NCBI RefSeq assembly: GCF_027580225.2
Contig: NC_073352.2
Coordinates: 3,164,501-3,228,500, forward strand
Direction: 5' to 3'
Source of the DNA: Misgurnus anguillicaudatus
Lineage: Eukaryota; Chordata; Actinopteri; Cypriniformes; Cobitidae
DNA length: 64,000 bases
The notes beneath the pieces were generated by a model. The model did not search any database. It was not told the DNA's origin and worked only from the letters and a program-made list of their open reading frames with translations. The position numbers and the translations under genes are program-made. Positions 1 to 11,711 of this stretch are shown one piece after another (the stretch's first letter is position 1; each line of letters starts with the position of its first letter).

Positions 1-590
1 AACAAAAAATTTATTAAAAACTCTTTAAGAGTTAATTTATAATTAACTCTTTAATTGTTTAAAAAAATAAGTTGGGTGGACTTATCATTACTCAGAAATT
101 CAGAAATTAATGTTTAATTAGTTGCCAAATTAATTGATGTAACTCATTTAGTTTTTTTCAGTGAAGCTGGGACATTACTAGGTATGCTGAGATGGGTAAT
201 CTACCTCCCCCAAACTTTGAGTAAACGTAAACAGTCATTAAGTGTGTTGCAATAAAATTTTACGTTTTTTCAAACTCTGATTTTTTACAGTGTGTATATA
301 GTCTGGCATGTCAATGCAAAATTTATTTAATCTATTTTTGTCATCAGTAATTCATCAGCAACGCAGTGTGCATAAATGTTAGAATCATGCCTACGTTTAT
401 ATATAAGTTTATCTTTCATTCTTAAAAAATCAGACAGTCACCTTTCTACTTTTTTCAAATTCTACAATAAAAAATGTAATTAGTTGACTACTTTTAAGGC
501 AATCAGTTTCCTGACATTTTCTAAGTGGGCTAATGCAGTATATTACATTTTTGTTTAGTTAGAAAAGCCATTTGTAGAGTCAAGGCCGTA
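1..590. other. AT-rich DNA with no recognised feature
   Basis: AT-rich non-coding sequence. I see no open frame with domain character, no tRNA-like box pair and no clear terminal inverted repeat. Confidence 0.5.
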
Positions 591-960
591 GCCAGGATTA
601 AAAGCATCCAAAATAAATCAAAACCCCAGTTACATTTTATCATCTGGAGTGCAGTCATCCTAAATTGCACAAAGTGTCATTTTTTCAAGAAGCTTTTCAT
701 TTTAGGATGAATTTTAAATAGTATAGAAGGAGTTCATAGATAATCTGGGCTCTTATTGGCTGCTTTTTCTTCAATATTCAGTGTAAGTCACCTATTTCAA
801 AAATAAAAAAAAATGTTAATAACAAAAATGTATCTGTTTGGCATAGGCATACTTTGGTCTACAAAAGTAATTTCAAGCATTTAACTATACACCTTCAGAT
901 TAAATGATTTTTAAGACCATAGTTAACATTTTAGTCAAGTGACCCTAATTTTTTGAACAG
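591..960 (+). repeat. Dispersed repeat, copy 1 (partner 37960-38360)
   Basis: About 370 bp starting at AAAGCATCCAAAATAAA and ending near TAACATTTTAGTCAAGTG is closely similar, with small indels, to 37958-38330. The second copy ends in TCCAAACTTTTGGCCTGTA, which resembles the inverted end of a common Tc1/mariner group. It is therefore probably the 3' flank of a non-autonomous DNA transposon. Confidence 0.6.
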
Positions 961-1325
961 TAGTGTAGGTTTGAATCTCATTGGTGGCCCTATTGCATTG
1001 TAGGCTATTTGCTGCATAACCCTTAACTTTCTCACCTTCCCTCCTTTTCTTTGTTCTCATCTTCTGCTGGTTTTCAAAATGATAATTCAGTTTGTTGCAG
1101 CCTTTTCATTTTCAGTCATTTAAATAAAAATTACAGGCAGAAAATTACATGGTGTCAACTTTATTTTGAACAATGGATTTGTGCGATTGAAGTTTATGTG
1201 AGATGTGCGAGCGAGACACTGCGTTGAGTTCTTTAATTAGTTTAGAAAACACTCCGCTATAGTCAACTACTTTTGTTTTGAGATGGCAGCAGTATCTGCA
1301 AGTACGTGTCACACGACGGTCCGTA

Positions 1326-1933
1326 CAGTGGTGTGTTTACCCACCACGCAAACCACGCAATTGCGTGGGGCCTCGCGGGCTTGGGGGCCCCCCTACTGGC
1401 CACAAGGTGTGCGAAAGTATGTTAAGTTTATTCAGACACAAATCTAAGTTGCGGATAAAGCATGCGCAAGCAAGAGATATGCGAGTATGCACGCAGAATA
1501 ATATTTCCGCGCATCCTCGCGAGGGCACAAATAGGCTACTTCATGAGCAAAACTCTACGGGAAAGCGCACCTCTGCTCAGCGCGCACAAATGCAGCCACA
1601 CAAGTGCTTGAATGAGCGCTCGCTCGACTCTCTCTGTGCTCTCGTAACTGCACAACATTCACTCCATGGTCAAGTTTACTTTAAAGACTTTGGGCTTCAC
1701 ACCTGTGATTGGTGGTTTGGTTTGATCAGTGACATGCATCTTTTGTTCCACGCTTGCTCGTACAGGTATAAACATGATAAAGACACCAAGCAGGGGTTTA
1801 AATCACATCGAAAATACATAAATCAAATTCTGTCTCTCATCATTGTCATTAAAATCTCATTTTTAGTGTATGTCCAGTTTATATGCTTGTTGTATTTCAC
1901 AGTAAGTTTGTTTTTCCAATATGAACATGAAAG
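1326..1933 (+). mobile_element. Possible 5' end of a hAT-type element
   Basis: At 1326 the sequence begins CAGTGGTGTGTTTACCCACC, a CAG-start end as in hAT transposons, followed by GC- and CpG-rich DNA unlike its AT-rich surroundings. An open frame of about 230 codons crosses it, but it has no recognisable domain and starts only at TTG. The matching right end was not found, and the LTR element at 1934 interrupts the region. Confidence 0.3.
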
Positions 1934-2435
1934 TATCATGACTCTCAAGGAACGGGACCCAAATGCAAGGTAACGGGTGAACTTAAACGGGGTTTATTAA
2001 TAACAAACCGCCCACGTGGGGGCAAAAGACAAGACATAAACAGGAAACAATTACCAGATAGCTAACAAGACAATACACTGAACTAGACTTTCTGGACTAG
2101 ACTTACAAGACTAGACTTGGTTATGAAAACTCTCAAATACAATAGACGTGAAGACAAACCAAACATACAAAACGATTCAGCACAGGACAGAACACACTGG
2201 GGCCTTAAATAGGAAAACTAAATGAGATAACGAGGGAGGGTCAGGTGAGGGGAGTTAACCAATAATGAATAATTAGCAAGGTGACAAGGGGGCAGGGACA
2301 GGGACAAGACACAGCAGCACACTACCCAAACAAAAGGCAAATGTGCTGCCACACAAAACATGGGTACCGCCACAATCCTGCCACATCACCATGAACAACC
2401 ATTAATAACCATGACAGATTGGCAGGATCATAACA
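1934..2435 (-). repeat. LTR (3' in element orientation)
   Basis: 502-bp direct repeat of 3093-3596. The match runs from the first base to GGCAGGATCATAACA. Confidence 0.85.
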
Positions 2436-2576
2436 GTACTCCCCCCTTAAAGGGACGCCTCCAGGCGTTCCTCAAGGGGGTACACAAGACAATGGACAAG
2501 ACAAGACTATGACACAGACTATGACAAATGACAACAGATTAACAATAAACTAGGAAAACAAAAAGTCCAATGGTGA

Positions 2577-3050
2577 TCAACATAAACCAAACACTGAAAA
2601 AAGTTCAAAAGGTGGAGTCCAGGGAGGCATGGGCATGGGTCTATGCTGTTGCTGCGCAGACGGCTGTGGCAATGGAGGCCACCCAGATGGCAGACAGCTG
2701 TGGCGGCCGCACAGACGGCAGGGGCTGTGGACCACAGAGAGCTGTGGCCGGGCTGATGCTGGCTGCGCAGATGGCTGTGGTGGCCGCGCAGACTGCAGGG
2801 GCTGAGGTGGCTGCGCAGACTGCTGTGGTAGCTGCGCAGACTGCTTGAGCTGTGGCTGAGGTTGAGCAGACTGCTGGAGCTGTGGCTGAGGTTGAGCAGA
2901 CTGCTGGAGCTGTGGCTGAGGTTGAGCAGACTGCTGGAGCTGTGGCTGCGGTTGAGCAGACTGCTGGAGCTGTGGCTGCGGTTGAGCAGACTGCTTTGGC
3001 TGAAGGAGGAATATCTCCAAAAGCAGCCTGTCAATAAGTGTCCATGGCAA
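2577..3050 (-). CDS. Pro/Gln/Ala-rich frame inside the LTR element, no known domain
   Basis: Open frame of about 157 codons on the minus strand filling most of the element's interior where gag would be. Its N-terminal half is built from the decapeptide QQSAQPQPQL repeated about five times, followed by SAQPPQPLQSARPP-type sequence. I recognise no capsid, zinc knuckle or enzyme motif, and other frames over the same DNA are also open because the 30-bp unit is a multiple of three. It could be a real low-complexity gag remnant or a passive minisatellite; the start codon is uncertain. Confidence 0.3.
   Translation of the reverse strand: MPWTLIDRLLLEIFLLQPKQSAQPQPQLQQSAQPQPQLQQSAQPQPQLQQSAQPQPQLQQSAQPQPQLKQSAQLPQQSAQPPQPLQSARPPQPSAQPASARPQLSVVHSPCRLCGRHSCLPSGWPPLPQPSAQQQHRPMPMPPWTPPFELFSVFGLC
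2848..2997. repeat. 30-bp minisatellite, about five copies
   Basis: The unit GAGCTGTGGCTGAGGTTGAG plus CAGACTGCTG repeats head to tail with one A-to-C variant in the later copies. Imperfect related units extend left to about 2750. Confidence 0.85.
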
Positions 3051-3092
3051 GTTCCCCGATACCTGCTGGGTCCCTGACTGGCTGAATCATTC

Positions 3093-3596
3093 TGTCATGA
3101 CTCTCAAGGAACGGGACCCAAATGCAAGGTAACGGGTGAACTTAAACAGGGTTTATTAATAACAAAAACTGCCCATGTGGGGTCAAAAGACAAGACATAA
3201 ACAGGAAACAATTACCAGATAACTAACAAGACAATACACTGAACTAGACTTACTGGACTAGACTTACAAGACTAGACTTGGTTATGAAAACTCTCAAATA
3301 CAATAGACGTGAAGACAAACCAAACATACAAAACGGTTCAGCACAGGACAGAACACACTGGGGCCTTAAATAGGAAAACTAAACGAGATAACGAGGGAGG
3401 GTCAAGTGAGGGGAGTTAACCAATAATGAATAATTAACAAGGAGACAAGGGGGCAGGGACAGGGACAAGACACAGCAGCACACTACCCAAACAAAAGGCA
3501 AATGTGCTGCCACACAAAACATGGGTACCGCCACAATCCTGCCACATGACCATGAACAACCATGAATAACCATGACAGATTGGCAGGATCATAACA
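3093..3596 (-). repeat. LTR (5' in element orientation)
   Basis: 504-bp partner of the LTR at 1934-2435. It begins TGTCATGACTC and ends GATCATAACA on the plus strand. Confidence 0.85.
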
Positions 3597-3601
3597 GAGA
3601 G

Positions 3602-3909
3602 TAATGTGATTCCCATCCATAAATTCAAGCAATAACCAACTTACAATGTTGTTTGCTGGTGTTTGTTAGTTCAGTTTGTCAGATCAGTCTGAATCAGACT
3701 CTAATGCTTCCTCTTTTTTTCCCGTATTTAGTTAGTTTTTCAGTCAGACACTGAAGTATTAATTACATTGTTTTAAATACATCCTGTAAGGCATTTGCAA
3801 GCAAAAGATATATCTGAGAGGGACGTGAAACATTTTTTTGAAACCAAGAATTTTTGTCATACCAAACTGTAACAATTTAGTGTTATTTTACCTAACCTAA
3901 ACCTAAGCA
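3602..3909. other. Unassigned spacer between two elements
   Basis: AT-rich; contains TTCAGTTTGTCAGATCAGTC and no ORF or repeat that I recognise. Confidence 0.4.
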
Positions 3910-4234
3910 TTCCCTTTCAATACGGCTCACTTCGCATTGCGTCAGTTGCTGACGCTATGGGGGAACGTAATCCCATCACGCCGTGTATCCACAACGGACT
4001 GAGGTGACTTACCGGAGAGACACTGTATGTGGCCCTATATCCAGCATATTCACAGCAAAAGTGTAAGCACCATATAAAATGTTAACGCGCATACGGTGGG
4101 GTATTAAACGCACCGGGAAGCACATTACATAGCAGAGCAGATCACAGAGCGCGCCGCTGGTGTGTGAGAATAAGTAAGTCCAGAGTCACGTTGGTGAGCT
4201 CGCTGAGCGCACCCCGATGTACACATAAAGTGCA

Positions 4235-4502
4235 TCAATGCGCGTGCATGGTTAAACCGAGAGAACCTGCGCTCGTAGGGCAGGGACTTCTAAGCTGTAA
4301 AATCTGACAAACGTAGACGGCGAAGACCAGCCGGCCGCGTGGCAGATATGAAGAATAGATACTCCTGTAAACCAAGCCCATGGTGAAGCCAACTTCGAAG
4401 AGAGTGGGTTCTAACACCATAGCTTATTGAGGAAGGCGTGAGCCAGCGCGATGGCTTCAACGATCCATCCAAATAGCCACTGTAGTAACCGGCGAGGCTC
4501 AC
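4235..4502 (-). pseudogene. Tyrosine recombinase C-terminal fragment (copy 1)
   Basis: Two overlapping frames carry one fossil domain: YGVRTHSLRSW in one frame and GWSSPSTFVRFYSLEVPAL in the other, so at least one frameshift separates the catalytic His-x-x-Arg box from the tyrosine-bearing tail. The order and spacing fit the family. Confidence 0.6.
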
Positions 4503-4659
4503 GAACGGCCGATCTGACTATAATATGCGGCAGAACGGTTCGTAGCGTGGGATTATACAGATACCACAATAGTGTAAACCCAGGTGAGCCCTCGAGCGCA
4601 TTGGGGATGCATATACAGTAGGTAATATTATAGTGCACAGGTCGGTGAGCTTCCAAGCG

Positions 4660-4870
4660 CAAACAAACCCCAGTAGTCCGCAAGGCAGGGATGTCGAAGC
4701 TGTAAAATTGACAATGTGGACAGCTGGCCGTGTCACAAATGTCAAATGAGAAACCTCTAAGACCATGCCCAAGGTAAAGCTAATCCATACATGGAGTAGA
4801 TTAACCATGAGTGAGCATCATTGTTACGGGAGGTGATAACTTCAACGATCCATAAATAACCTGTATTGAC
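4660..4870 (-). pseudogene. Tyrosine recombinase tail (copy 2)
   Basis: Minus-strand translation gives ALPWAWS, then FYSFDIPALRTTG, parallel to the copy at 4235-4502 but more decayed with internal stops. At the DNA level both share GAAGCTGTAAAAT and CTTCAACGATCCAT. It looks like a tandem duplication of about 400 bp. Confidence 0.5.
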
Positions 4871-6607
4871 AGGTGCGCTAGTGAGTGATCAGTGACGCAG
4901 ACGAACAGCTGATCGTCTGATGTACGTCAGACATATCTGTCATTCAGGACCTTGGACAGTTTCAGAGCGCTGTGCCTCGGGCACCGTCCGCATCTGAGAA
5001 ATGACACGCTTATGAATTAATTAATGGCCAGCCGTAAAAGCGTGGTTCGCTGTTATCGCCGCCGTCTGCATCTGAGAGATTACAGGCTTGTGAATAAAAT
5101 GAATGGTCGGTCGTAAAAGTGTGGTTCGCTGTTATCGCCGCCAAATAGATATAGCATAGGGGGAGAGAGCTGCCGTGCACGAGCCTCTGTAGTGAGGAGA
5201 AAGCATTCCACACCACAATTCGTGGGGGTTTAGACTTTTCGCTGTCACTGGACAGAAATAGATCAGACTTTGCCTAAGGACGCCTCGCGTCAACATGTCA
5301 TAAGGCACGTAGGTCGTGTCTCACGGATGCAATCTCCATACGCCTGTCGTAACGGGTTAATATGTCTGCACCTTGGTGGTTTAAGCACGAGATGCATATC
5401 ACTCTGATTGAACATAGCTTATAAAGCGATGCAATGAGTTTATAAGGAGATGACTCGTCAGCTTGAACGGGGGGGGGGGTCTCAACCTGGCTCTGTGAAT
5501 AATGAAAACCACCATAGAGTGCTGCAGTGCTAAAATCATCCCCTTAAATGGACCGTATGTACAGTACAAGGTGATTGATATGAGACAAACGTGCGTTTCA
5601 CTGTGCGTTTCACTTAATGGCTGTGTTATGACAGAAAAACAGGGGTCAGACCCGCCCGTGTTTGCTTGTCCTATGCATCTATCTTAGTTCTACGTCTCCG
5701 CCACTTGTTCATCTCAGCAAGAGAGGAACAGCAGAGGGGGGCATGTAACACAGATAGAACAGCCATGCATCGTATGAGTGGTCTTCACCCGGCGATGCAC
5801 TCTGGGAATTAATATGAGGGTGCCAGAGATCTCGCGGATGACTGTGTGAGGAGCGAGGGACTCTGTGAGTGTAAAGCATGAACAGTTGCGTGTGACAGAA
5901 CACAGGGGGGGGGGGTAGCCCGTGTGCGCTAGATTATGCATACATCTTAGTCTCATGGCTCGCCGTTTGTTCGTCTCCACGAGAGAGGAACAGCATGGGG
6001 AGCACGAAACATAGATAGGATAACCGTGCATATGAGAGTGGTCTCTGCATGGGAGGTGCCAGACCGGTGACACGCTCAGGGGAAATTCATAGCAGAGAGG
6101 CTCACTTGAGCTGCTGTGCTGGACGCTGTTACAACAGCACCTGCTCTTTTAGCTTATAGCTTACATTAAAAATATTGATCTTACCGGGCGGCCGCAGGGG
6201 AGACCTCATCAGGCATGTGTCCGCTGCACAGGGCTCGTACCACGGCAAGCGAAGGCTATCTTCGGTTCTCAGCCGGAAAGCAGCAGGGGAAGACGCTAGA
6301 CCTGGATTCTGCTATCTTCGGTTCTCAGCCAGAAAACGGCAGGGGAAGACGCTAGGCCTGGGTTCCGCTGCAGGGCTTGTGTCGACGGCGAGTAAGGCTT
6401 TTTCTTCTTCGGAGCAGCGAGAGGTTCGCGCTGAAGGAGAAAATTAATGAGCTCTTGATGCTTGATCCCATGCTTAAGTGCTCAAACGTCATTGGTCTGT
6501 ATTTTTTACAGTCGTTTACCAATAGGCTTCAATCGCGGAGTAAACAGGAGTTTCCCCCATAGCGTCAGCAACTGACGAAATGCGAAGTGAACTGTATTGA
6601 AAGGGAA

Positions 6608-7792
6608 CTACAGAGGACATGACCTTGGTGTCCTCAATGGTACGGCCATGTGTAGAGTAAGCTTTAAGTATAATTAGGGGTTCTGGCAACTAAAAAGCAT
6701 AGGTTAACTTTTGAATAAATGGTCTGCACTTACAACTTGACTGAATAAACACTTTCCATCAATGTATTGTGTAATGGGGTCTCCCAAAATGTGTTAACTG
6801 TTGCAATAGATGTAAATGTGAATTTGAGTCCAACGTGGGTTTATTATCAGTATAGTGAACTAATCAAGGTAATCATTAAAACACACACATACACACAGTA
6901 AAGCAGCCAAATCACAGGTTAGTACATTGCTGTTTTTTCATCAATGTACTGCAGCACAAGTCCCTGTGTGGCAACATTGGTGGTCTTGTTGGTCTGGATT
7001 GAGCAGTCCACATACCGTTCACAAAGTTCCCTAAAACAGTGTTGCAGGGAGTCGTGCCACAGACCGCCACTTACGTAGTTTAACATTAAATAACATCATA
7101 TTTGTCCAAAAACGTTAACAATTAACATAGGCTGCAAACACATATATTACATCTGGAATTGTCTTATTTACCTCATGCTATTGAATGGGCATGTCCAGTG
7201 TGCAATACCTGCGAGTTGTCCTACACGCGATGTGGTACAGTCTCGCCCGGTGTGCAATTTACTTTATAGCTTTGTCAAGATGAGTGTGGCAAATTTCATG
7301 CTGCTTGCACCTTTCAGAGAGACGTTTTACATTGTGATGCCCAATTGTTGCCAAATATTTTGGTGCCAGGACTTTAACATGGCAAATTAGGGAAACAATA
7401 AAAGGCATGACCTACATCGTATCGAGCTAGCCAACTTCATTTGCCATAAGAAGTGCTGGACAAGCACCCAGTGTAAGCTTGACTGCGATCACTTGACTCA
7501 TGCTGAACATGCAAGTTGGGTCGATCTGGTTCAAGCTTCTTAATGCTTTATTTAACTGAATGCCTTGTTAAATGGTGGAATAAAACCATATTTCACTTGC
7601 TTCCACTGATTAATACTGCGCCTATCAGTTAAAAGACAGTCTGCAGAGGTAAAAAACAAACTGTTTTAATTCGCTAACAACAAGTTTAAAAAGTTTACTA
7701 ACCTACATACACACTCGTTTGACCGGCACCCCACACACAAACATATAAACGAAATAGTTTAGATTTTTTAATAAATGACAAAGCAAAGTAGT
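6608..7792. other. Spacer; one possible coding fragment only
   Basis: Apart from the frame at 6919-7086 I find no domain, repeat pair or RNA gene. A frame at 7175-7390 on the plus strand has no recognisable content. Confidence 0.4.
6919..7086 (-). CDS. Unassigned 55-codon frame with coding-like composition
   Basis: Minus-strand ATG at 7086 to TAA at 6919. It contains GGLWHDSLQHCFRELCERY and CSIQTNKTTNVATQGLVLQ, which look like a globular protein fragment rather than random AT-rich translation, and the stretch is GC-richer than both flanks. I do not recognise the family. It may be the last exon of a host gene or a transposase fragment; no clear acceptor was found, only an AAG just before TGGCGG. 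Confidence 0.3.
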   Translation of the reverse strand: MLNYVSGGLWHDSLQHCFRELCERYVDCSIQTNKTTNVATQGLVLQYIDEKTAMY

Positions 7793-7797
7793 ATGAC

Positions 7798-9088
7798 TGT
7801 AAGGAACGACAGAGTCAGGATCCCAATGCAAAAGGTAATTTTATTTGAAAACAAACAATTGGTTAGACTGCCAGTGACGAACTGAGAGAATATGAAGCGG
7901 CCTCGGCCCTCTTCGACCCTTCTCGATTCAAGGAATTGCTCAGGAAACTGAACCCCAAGAATGTGCACAAAACTAGAAACCAGGAGATGCCCTGGCCGTC
8001 CACGGCACGGGGAGCTACACAGGGATACTTAAACCCCAATATGGGGCGAGACATGTAGGTCACTCCCGCGTGCACCGCAACGCGGGAGGCTGGATAATGG
8101 AGGGCGAGCTCTCTCTACCCGGAGCACTGTGGAGATTGCCAACCGGATATTCAAGCCATGGCAGAGAGGCACAGACAGTGGAGAAACAGCAGTGCTGGTC
8201 AACGACACCAGACAGGCATACAGCAGATGCGATGGCAGTCTATGGGTACAGAGAAATAGTTAATAGCAACCCGCAAATGGGCATAATCCACAGTGCACAA
8301 AACTCCACCGCTCGCTGTGAAGAACAAGTGTCAGATGGCAACAGTCCATGAAGGGAACAGAGAAACTCAATAGTTCAACAGCGGGTAGTAAATCCACAGC
8401 GGGGAGATATAAATCCACAGATGGTAAACAAACATCCACAGGAGAACAAACAGTAGCTGAATCTCTGGAATAGCGAACAGCAGATAACACAGACTAATAT
8501 ATTAAAGATAACTTGACAAGACACGGCGACATACATCAAAAGCACATCAAGTACATAAAGTGACATTCAATGTGCAACAGACTCGCAAACACTGAAGGGA
8601 AGAGAGACTTTATACAGATACCCATTAGAAACAAACAAGCTTCAGGTGAGATGACGCACTGAGGAAATCACACAGAGCAGGAACACCTGTGAGAGAGGCG
8701 CACGTGAATCAGTGAACAAACACAAAGCAACAAGGAAAAACAAAGCACTGACAAGACAAGATAATCCACAAATATATATATAAATACAAACACATATTCA
8801 TATACATCTATAAATACAGAAAAACATAAACAACAACAGAAGCAAGACCACAAAAGACACAAACACTAAAACAAAGACAAGAGGCTGCAAGGGAGCGGGG
8901 AAAAATGACGACTGCACAATGACAAGAGAATACAAGGGAGTAGGGAAAAAGTCACAAGACACGAGAAAAACGTGGTCTAATAACAATAACAAGACCACGC
9001 TTTCCCACACAAAAACATAGTACTGTCAGAACCCTGCCACACTAAACTAGATATAATTACCAAACAAGATTATGGCAGAATCCTGACA
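7798..9088 (-). repeat. LTR (3' in element orientation)
   Basis: 1291-bp direct repeat of 10416-11711 with small indels and substitutions, so the insertion is fairly young. Confidence 0.88.
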
Positions 9089-9373
9089 GTACCCTCCCCT
9101 TAAGGGACGCCACCTGGCGGCCCTCAAGGAGAGACACAGGACAAGACAGACTGGACAGTAGACAAAACCCATGAAAACATGACAAAGACCAACAAAGGAA
9201 GACAAGACAAAATAATCAGTGGGTTAGGGTGAGACAATAAGAACAATAAACAAGGGAGGGGGGGCGGGGGCATAACAACATTCAGAGGGGGAGGAAGGAT
9301 GGGACTAGGTGGAGCACGAGCCTTCTTACCCCAGGGAGTAGCTGAGGGTTGGTTGCGTGGAGTCCGGGCTGGC

Positions 9374-10398
9374 TTAACTGTTTTTAGGGAGGGAAAAACC
9401 TCGAGGCAGGACGGGAAACACAAGGTCAGGACTTAAAGGCTGAGGGGAAGCAGGAAACGGGGATAAAGGGCGTGAGTCAGGTTGGCCAGAGACAAGGGAC
9501 GAGTTTATGGAGGGCATGGGCACAGTGGCTGAGGACCAGGTGGAGGGACAGGGTGACGAGGGAGGAACAGAAGGTGGGGATGAGACAGGAACCATGACAG
9601 GGGAGAATGTAGACAGCAGGGGAGACGAGACAGGGGGCGTGACAGGGGAGGCTGCAGATGGCAGCGGAGTTGAGACAGGGCCAAGGACTGAGACAGACTC
9701 GGGCTTAGGCTGCTGTATATCAGAGACCGGGGAGGCGGCAGCTGGCAGAGGCTGGGCAAACTCGGGCTGAGGCTGCACCGGCAAAGGCTGAGGCTGCTGC
9801 GTATCAGAGGCCGGAGAGACGGCAGCTGGCTGAAGAGCCGAGGAACCTTTCTTCCTCTTCTTCTTAGGGCGTGGTGCAGTGAGAGCGATGGCAGGAGGTG
9901 GTGTGGTGGGCATGACTGGCTCGATAGAGGACCCTTCGGATGATGATTCCCAGGATTTTCTTCGCTCACGTTTACCCCGAAGGCTGGCAGGCTGGGCAGA
10001 GCTTTCGGGGGTTCAATGTGGAGAGTGCTGTGTTCTCCTGGGTCACCATCCCGACAACGCGGCCCTCTGGGATAAGGAACAGACGACTGGCTGACAGACT
10101 GGGGAGGCGAGGTACCGGTCTGGCCCTGTTGCTGTTGTCCGAGGCGACCCACCATTTCCCAATAGGGAAGACGCACTAAATCTCTCCGCTTATGCTGAGG
10201 TGGGGGTTCATTAAGACCAGCAATGAGGTAGGAGTTTGCTAACACTTCAGGAAACAATCCCCTCTTCTTCTCCACAGACCTGGCATACTCCTTCAGAGAG
10301 CGCCCTCCTTGAGGAGGAAATGAGCCTTCGCCAGCCTGAGTCTCAGCAAAGAGGGTACTCCACCACACTGAATCAGAATCAACCTCTGCGGGATCCAT
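9374..10398 (-). pseudogene. gag-like remnant of the LTR element
   Basis: Starts MDPAEVDSDSVWWSTLFAET on the minus strand directly after the 5' LTR, the position and MDPA start used by fish Gypsy gag proteins. About 85 residues look globular (GGRSLKEYARSVEKKRGLFP, LPYWEMVGRLGQQ), then the frame becomes Ser/Pro/Leu-rich. A second frame (9374-9913) continues as Pro/Ser-rich sequence with a KKKRKK basic run, so a frameshift probably separates two halves. No zinc knuckle, protease or polymerase follows. It may still provide packaging or a structural signal. Confidence 0.5.
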
Positions 10399-10415
10399 TT
10401 TTGGCGAGTCTGTTC

Positions 10416-11711
10416 TGTAAGGAATGACAGAGTCAGGATCCCAATGCAAAAGGTAATTTTATTTGAAAACAAACAATTGGTTAGACTGCCAGTGAAGAAC
10501 TGAGAGAATATGAAGCGGCCTCGGCCCTCTTCGACCCTTCTTGACTCGGGGAATTACTCAGGAAACTGAACCCCAAGAATGTGCAGAAAACTAGAAAAAA
10601 GGAGATGCCCCGGCCATCCACAGCACGGGGAGCTACACAGGGATACTTAAACCCCAATATGGGGCAAGACACGTAGGTCACTCCCGCGTGCGCCCCAACG
10701 CGGGAGGCTGGATAATAGAGGGCGAACTCTCTACCCGGAGCACTGTGGAGATTGCCAATCGGATATTCAAGCCACGGCAGAGAGGCACAGACGGTGGAGA
10801 AACAGCAGTGCTGGTCAACGACACCAGATAGGCATACAGCAGATGCGATGGCAGTCTATGGGTACAGAGAAATAGTTAATAGCAACCCGCAAATGGGCAT
10901 AATCCACAGGGCACAAAACTCCGCCGCTCGCTGTGAAGAACAAAAGTCAGATGGCAACAGTCCATGAAGGGAACAGAAACTCAATAGTTCAACAGCGGGT
11001 AGTAAATCCACAGCGGGGAGATATAAATCCACAGATGGTAAACAAACATCCACAGGAAATCAAACAGTAGCTGAATCTCTGAAAAAACGAACAGCATATA
11101 ACACAGACTAATATATTAAAGATAACTTGACAAGACAAGATACGGCAACATACATCAAAAGTACATAAATTGACATTCAATGTGTAACAGACTCAAAAAC
11201 ACTGAAGGGAAGAGAGATACTTTATACAGATACCATTAGGAACAAACCAGCTTCAGGTGAGATGACGCACTGAGGAAATCACACAGAGCAGGAACACCTG
11301 TGAGAGAGGCGCACGTGAATCAGTGAACCAAACACAAAGCAACAAGGAAAAACAAAGCACTGACAAGACAAGATAAATCCATAAATATATATAAATACAA
11401 ACACATATATTCATATATATCTATAAAAACAGAAAAACATATAAACATGAACAACAACAGAAGCAAGACCACAAAAAACACAAACACTAAAACAAAGACA
11501 AGAGGCTGCAAGGGAGCGGGGAAAAATGACGACTACACAACGACAAGAGAATACAAGGGAGTGGGGAAAAAGTCACAAGAAACGAGAAAAACGTGGTCTA
11601 ATATAACAATATCAAGACCACGCTTTCCCACACAAAAACATAGTACTGTCAGAACCCTGCCACACTAAACTAGATATAATTACCAAACAAGATTATGGCA
11701 GAATCCTGACA
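10416..11711 (-). repeat. LTR (5' in element orientation)
   Basis: 1296-bp partner of 7798-9088. The right edge is fixed by the ATGAC duplication. Confidence 0.88.

Larger units (their letters stand above)
1934..3596 (-). mobile_element. Non-autonomous LTR retrotransposon with a decapeptide-repeat ORF
   Basis: Two direct LTRs, 1934-2435 and 3093-3596 (502 and 504 bp), are nearly identical and have TG/CA-type ends (TRTCATGACTC ... GATCATAACA). Flanks GAAAG (1929-1933) and GAGAG (3597-3601) fit a 5-bp target duplication with one change. The element points to the minus strand: a purine tract AAGGGGGGAG lies next to the left LTR at 2436-2450. The 657-bp interior has no protease, reverse transcriptase or integrase. 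It must depend on a related Gypsy-like element. Confidence 0.8.
3910..6607 (-). mobile_element. Degenerate DIRS-like element with tyrosine-recombinase fossils
   Basis: Ends are inverted repeats of about 56 bp: 3910-3965 (TTCCCTTTCAATACGGCTCA, continuing to GCTGACGCTATGGGGGAA) and 6551-6607, with few mismatches and no target duplication, as expected for tyrosine-recombinase integration. The minus strand near 4430-4250 encodes HSLR (the H-x-x-R box), then after a frame change FTGVSILHICHAAGW and SSPSTFVRFYSLEVPALRA, which match the C-terminal end of DIRS recombinases. A second decayed copy of this tail lies at about 4860-4660 (FYSFDIPALRTTG). No reverse transcriptase was found. The element is clearly dead; DIRS is my preferred class because of the inverted ends, with a Crypton-like origin as an alternative. 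Confidence 0.6.
7798..11711 (-). mobile_element. Non-autonomous Gypsy-type LTR retrotransposon with perfect target duplication
   Basis: LTRs at 7798-9088 and 10416-11711 (1291 and 1296 bp) are almost identical, start TGTAAGGAAYGACAGAG and end GCAGAATCCTGACA. ATGAC flanks both sides (7793-7797 and 11712-11716), a perfect 5-bp duplication that fixes the boundaries. Orientation is minus: the purine tract AAGGGGAGGGTAC abuts the left LTR (9089-9101), and the interior starts GAACAGACTCGCCAAAA before the gag ATG at 10398. Only a gag-like and a Pro/Ser-rich frame remain in the 1327-bp interior; no pol is present. Confidence 0.88.

Noticed and set aside
1278..1973. Longest plus-strand frame in the first 2 kb (231 codons)
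   Set aside because: Starts at TTG, has no domain, and crosses a transposon junction at 1934 into LTR sequence.
9505..9770. Gly/Thr/Glu-rich plus-strand frame
   Set aside because: Antisense of the Pro/Ser-rich region of the LTR element.
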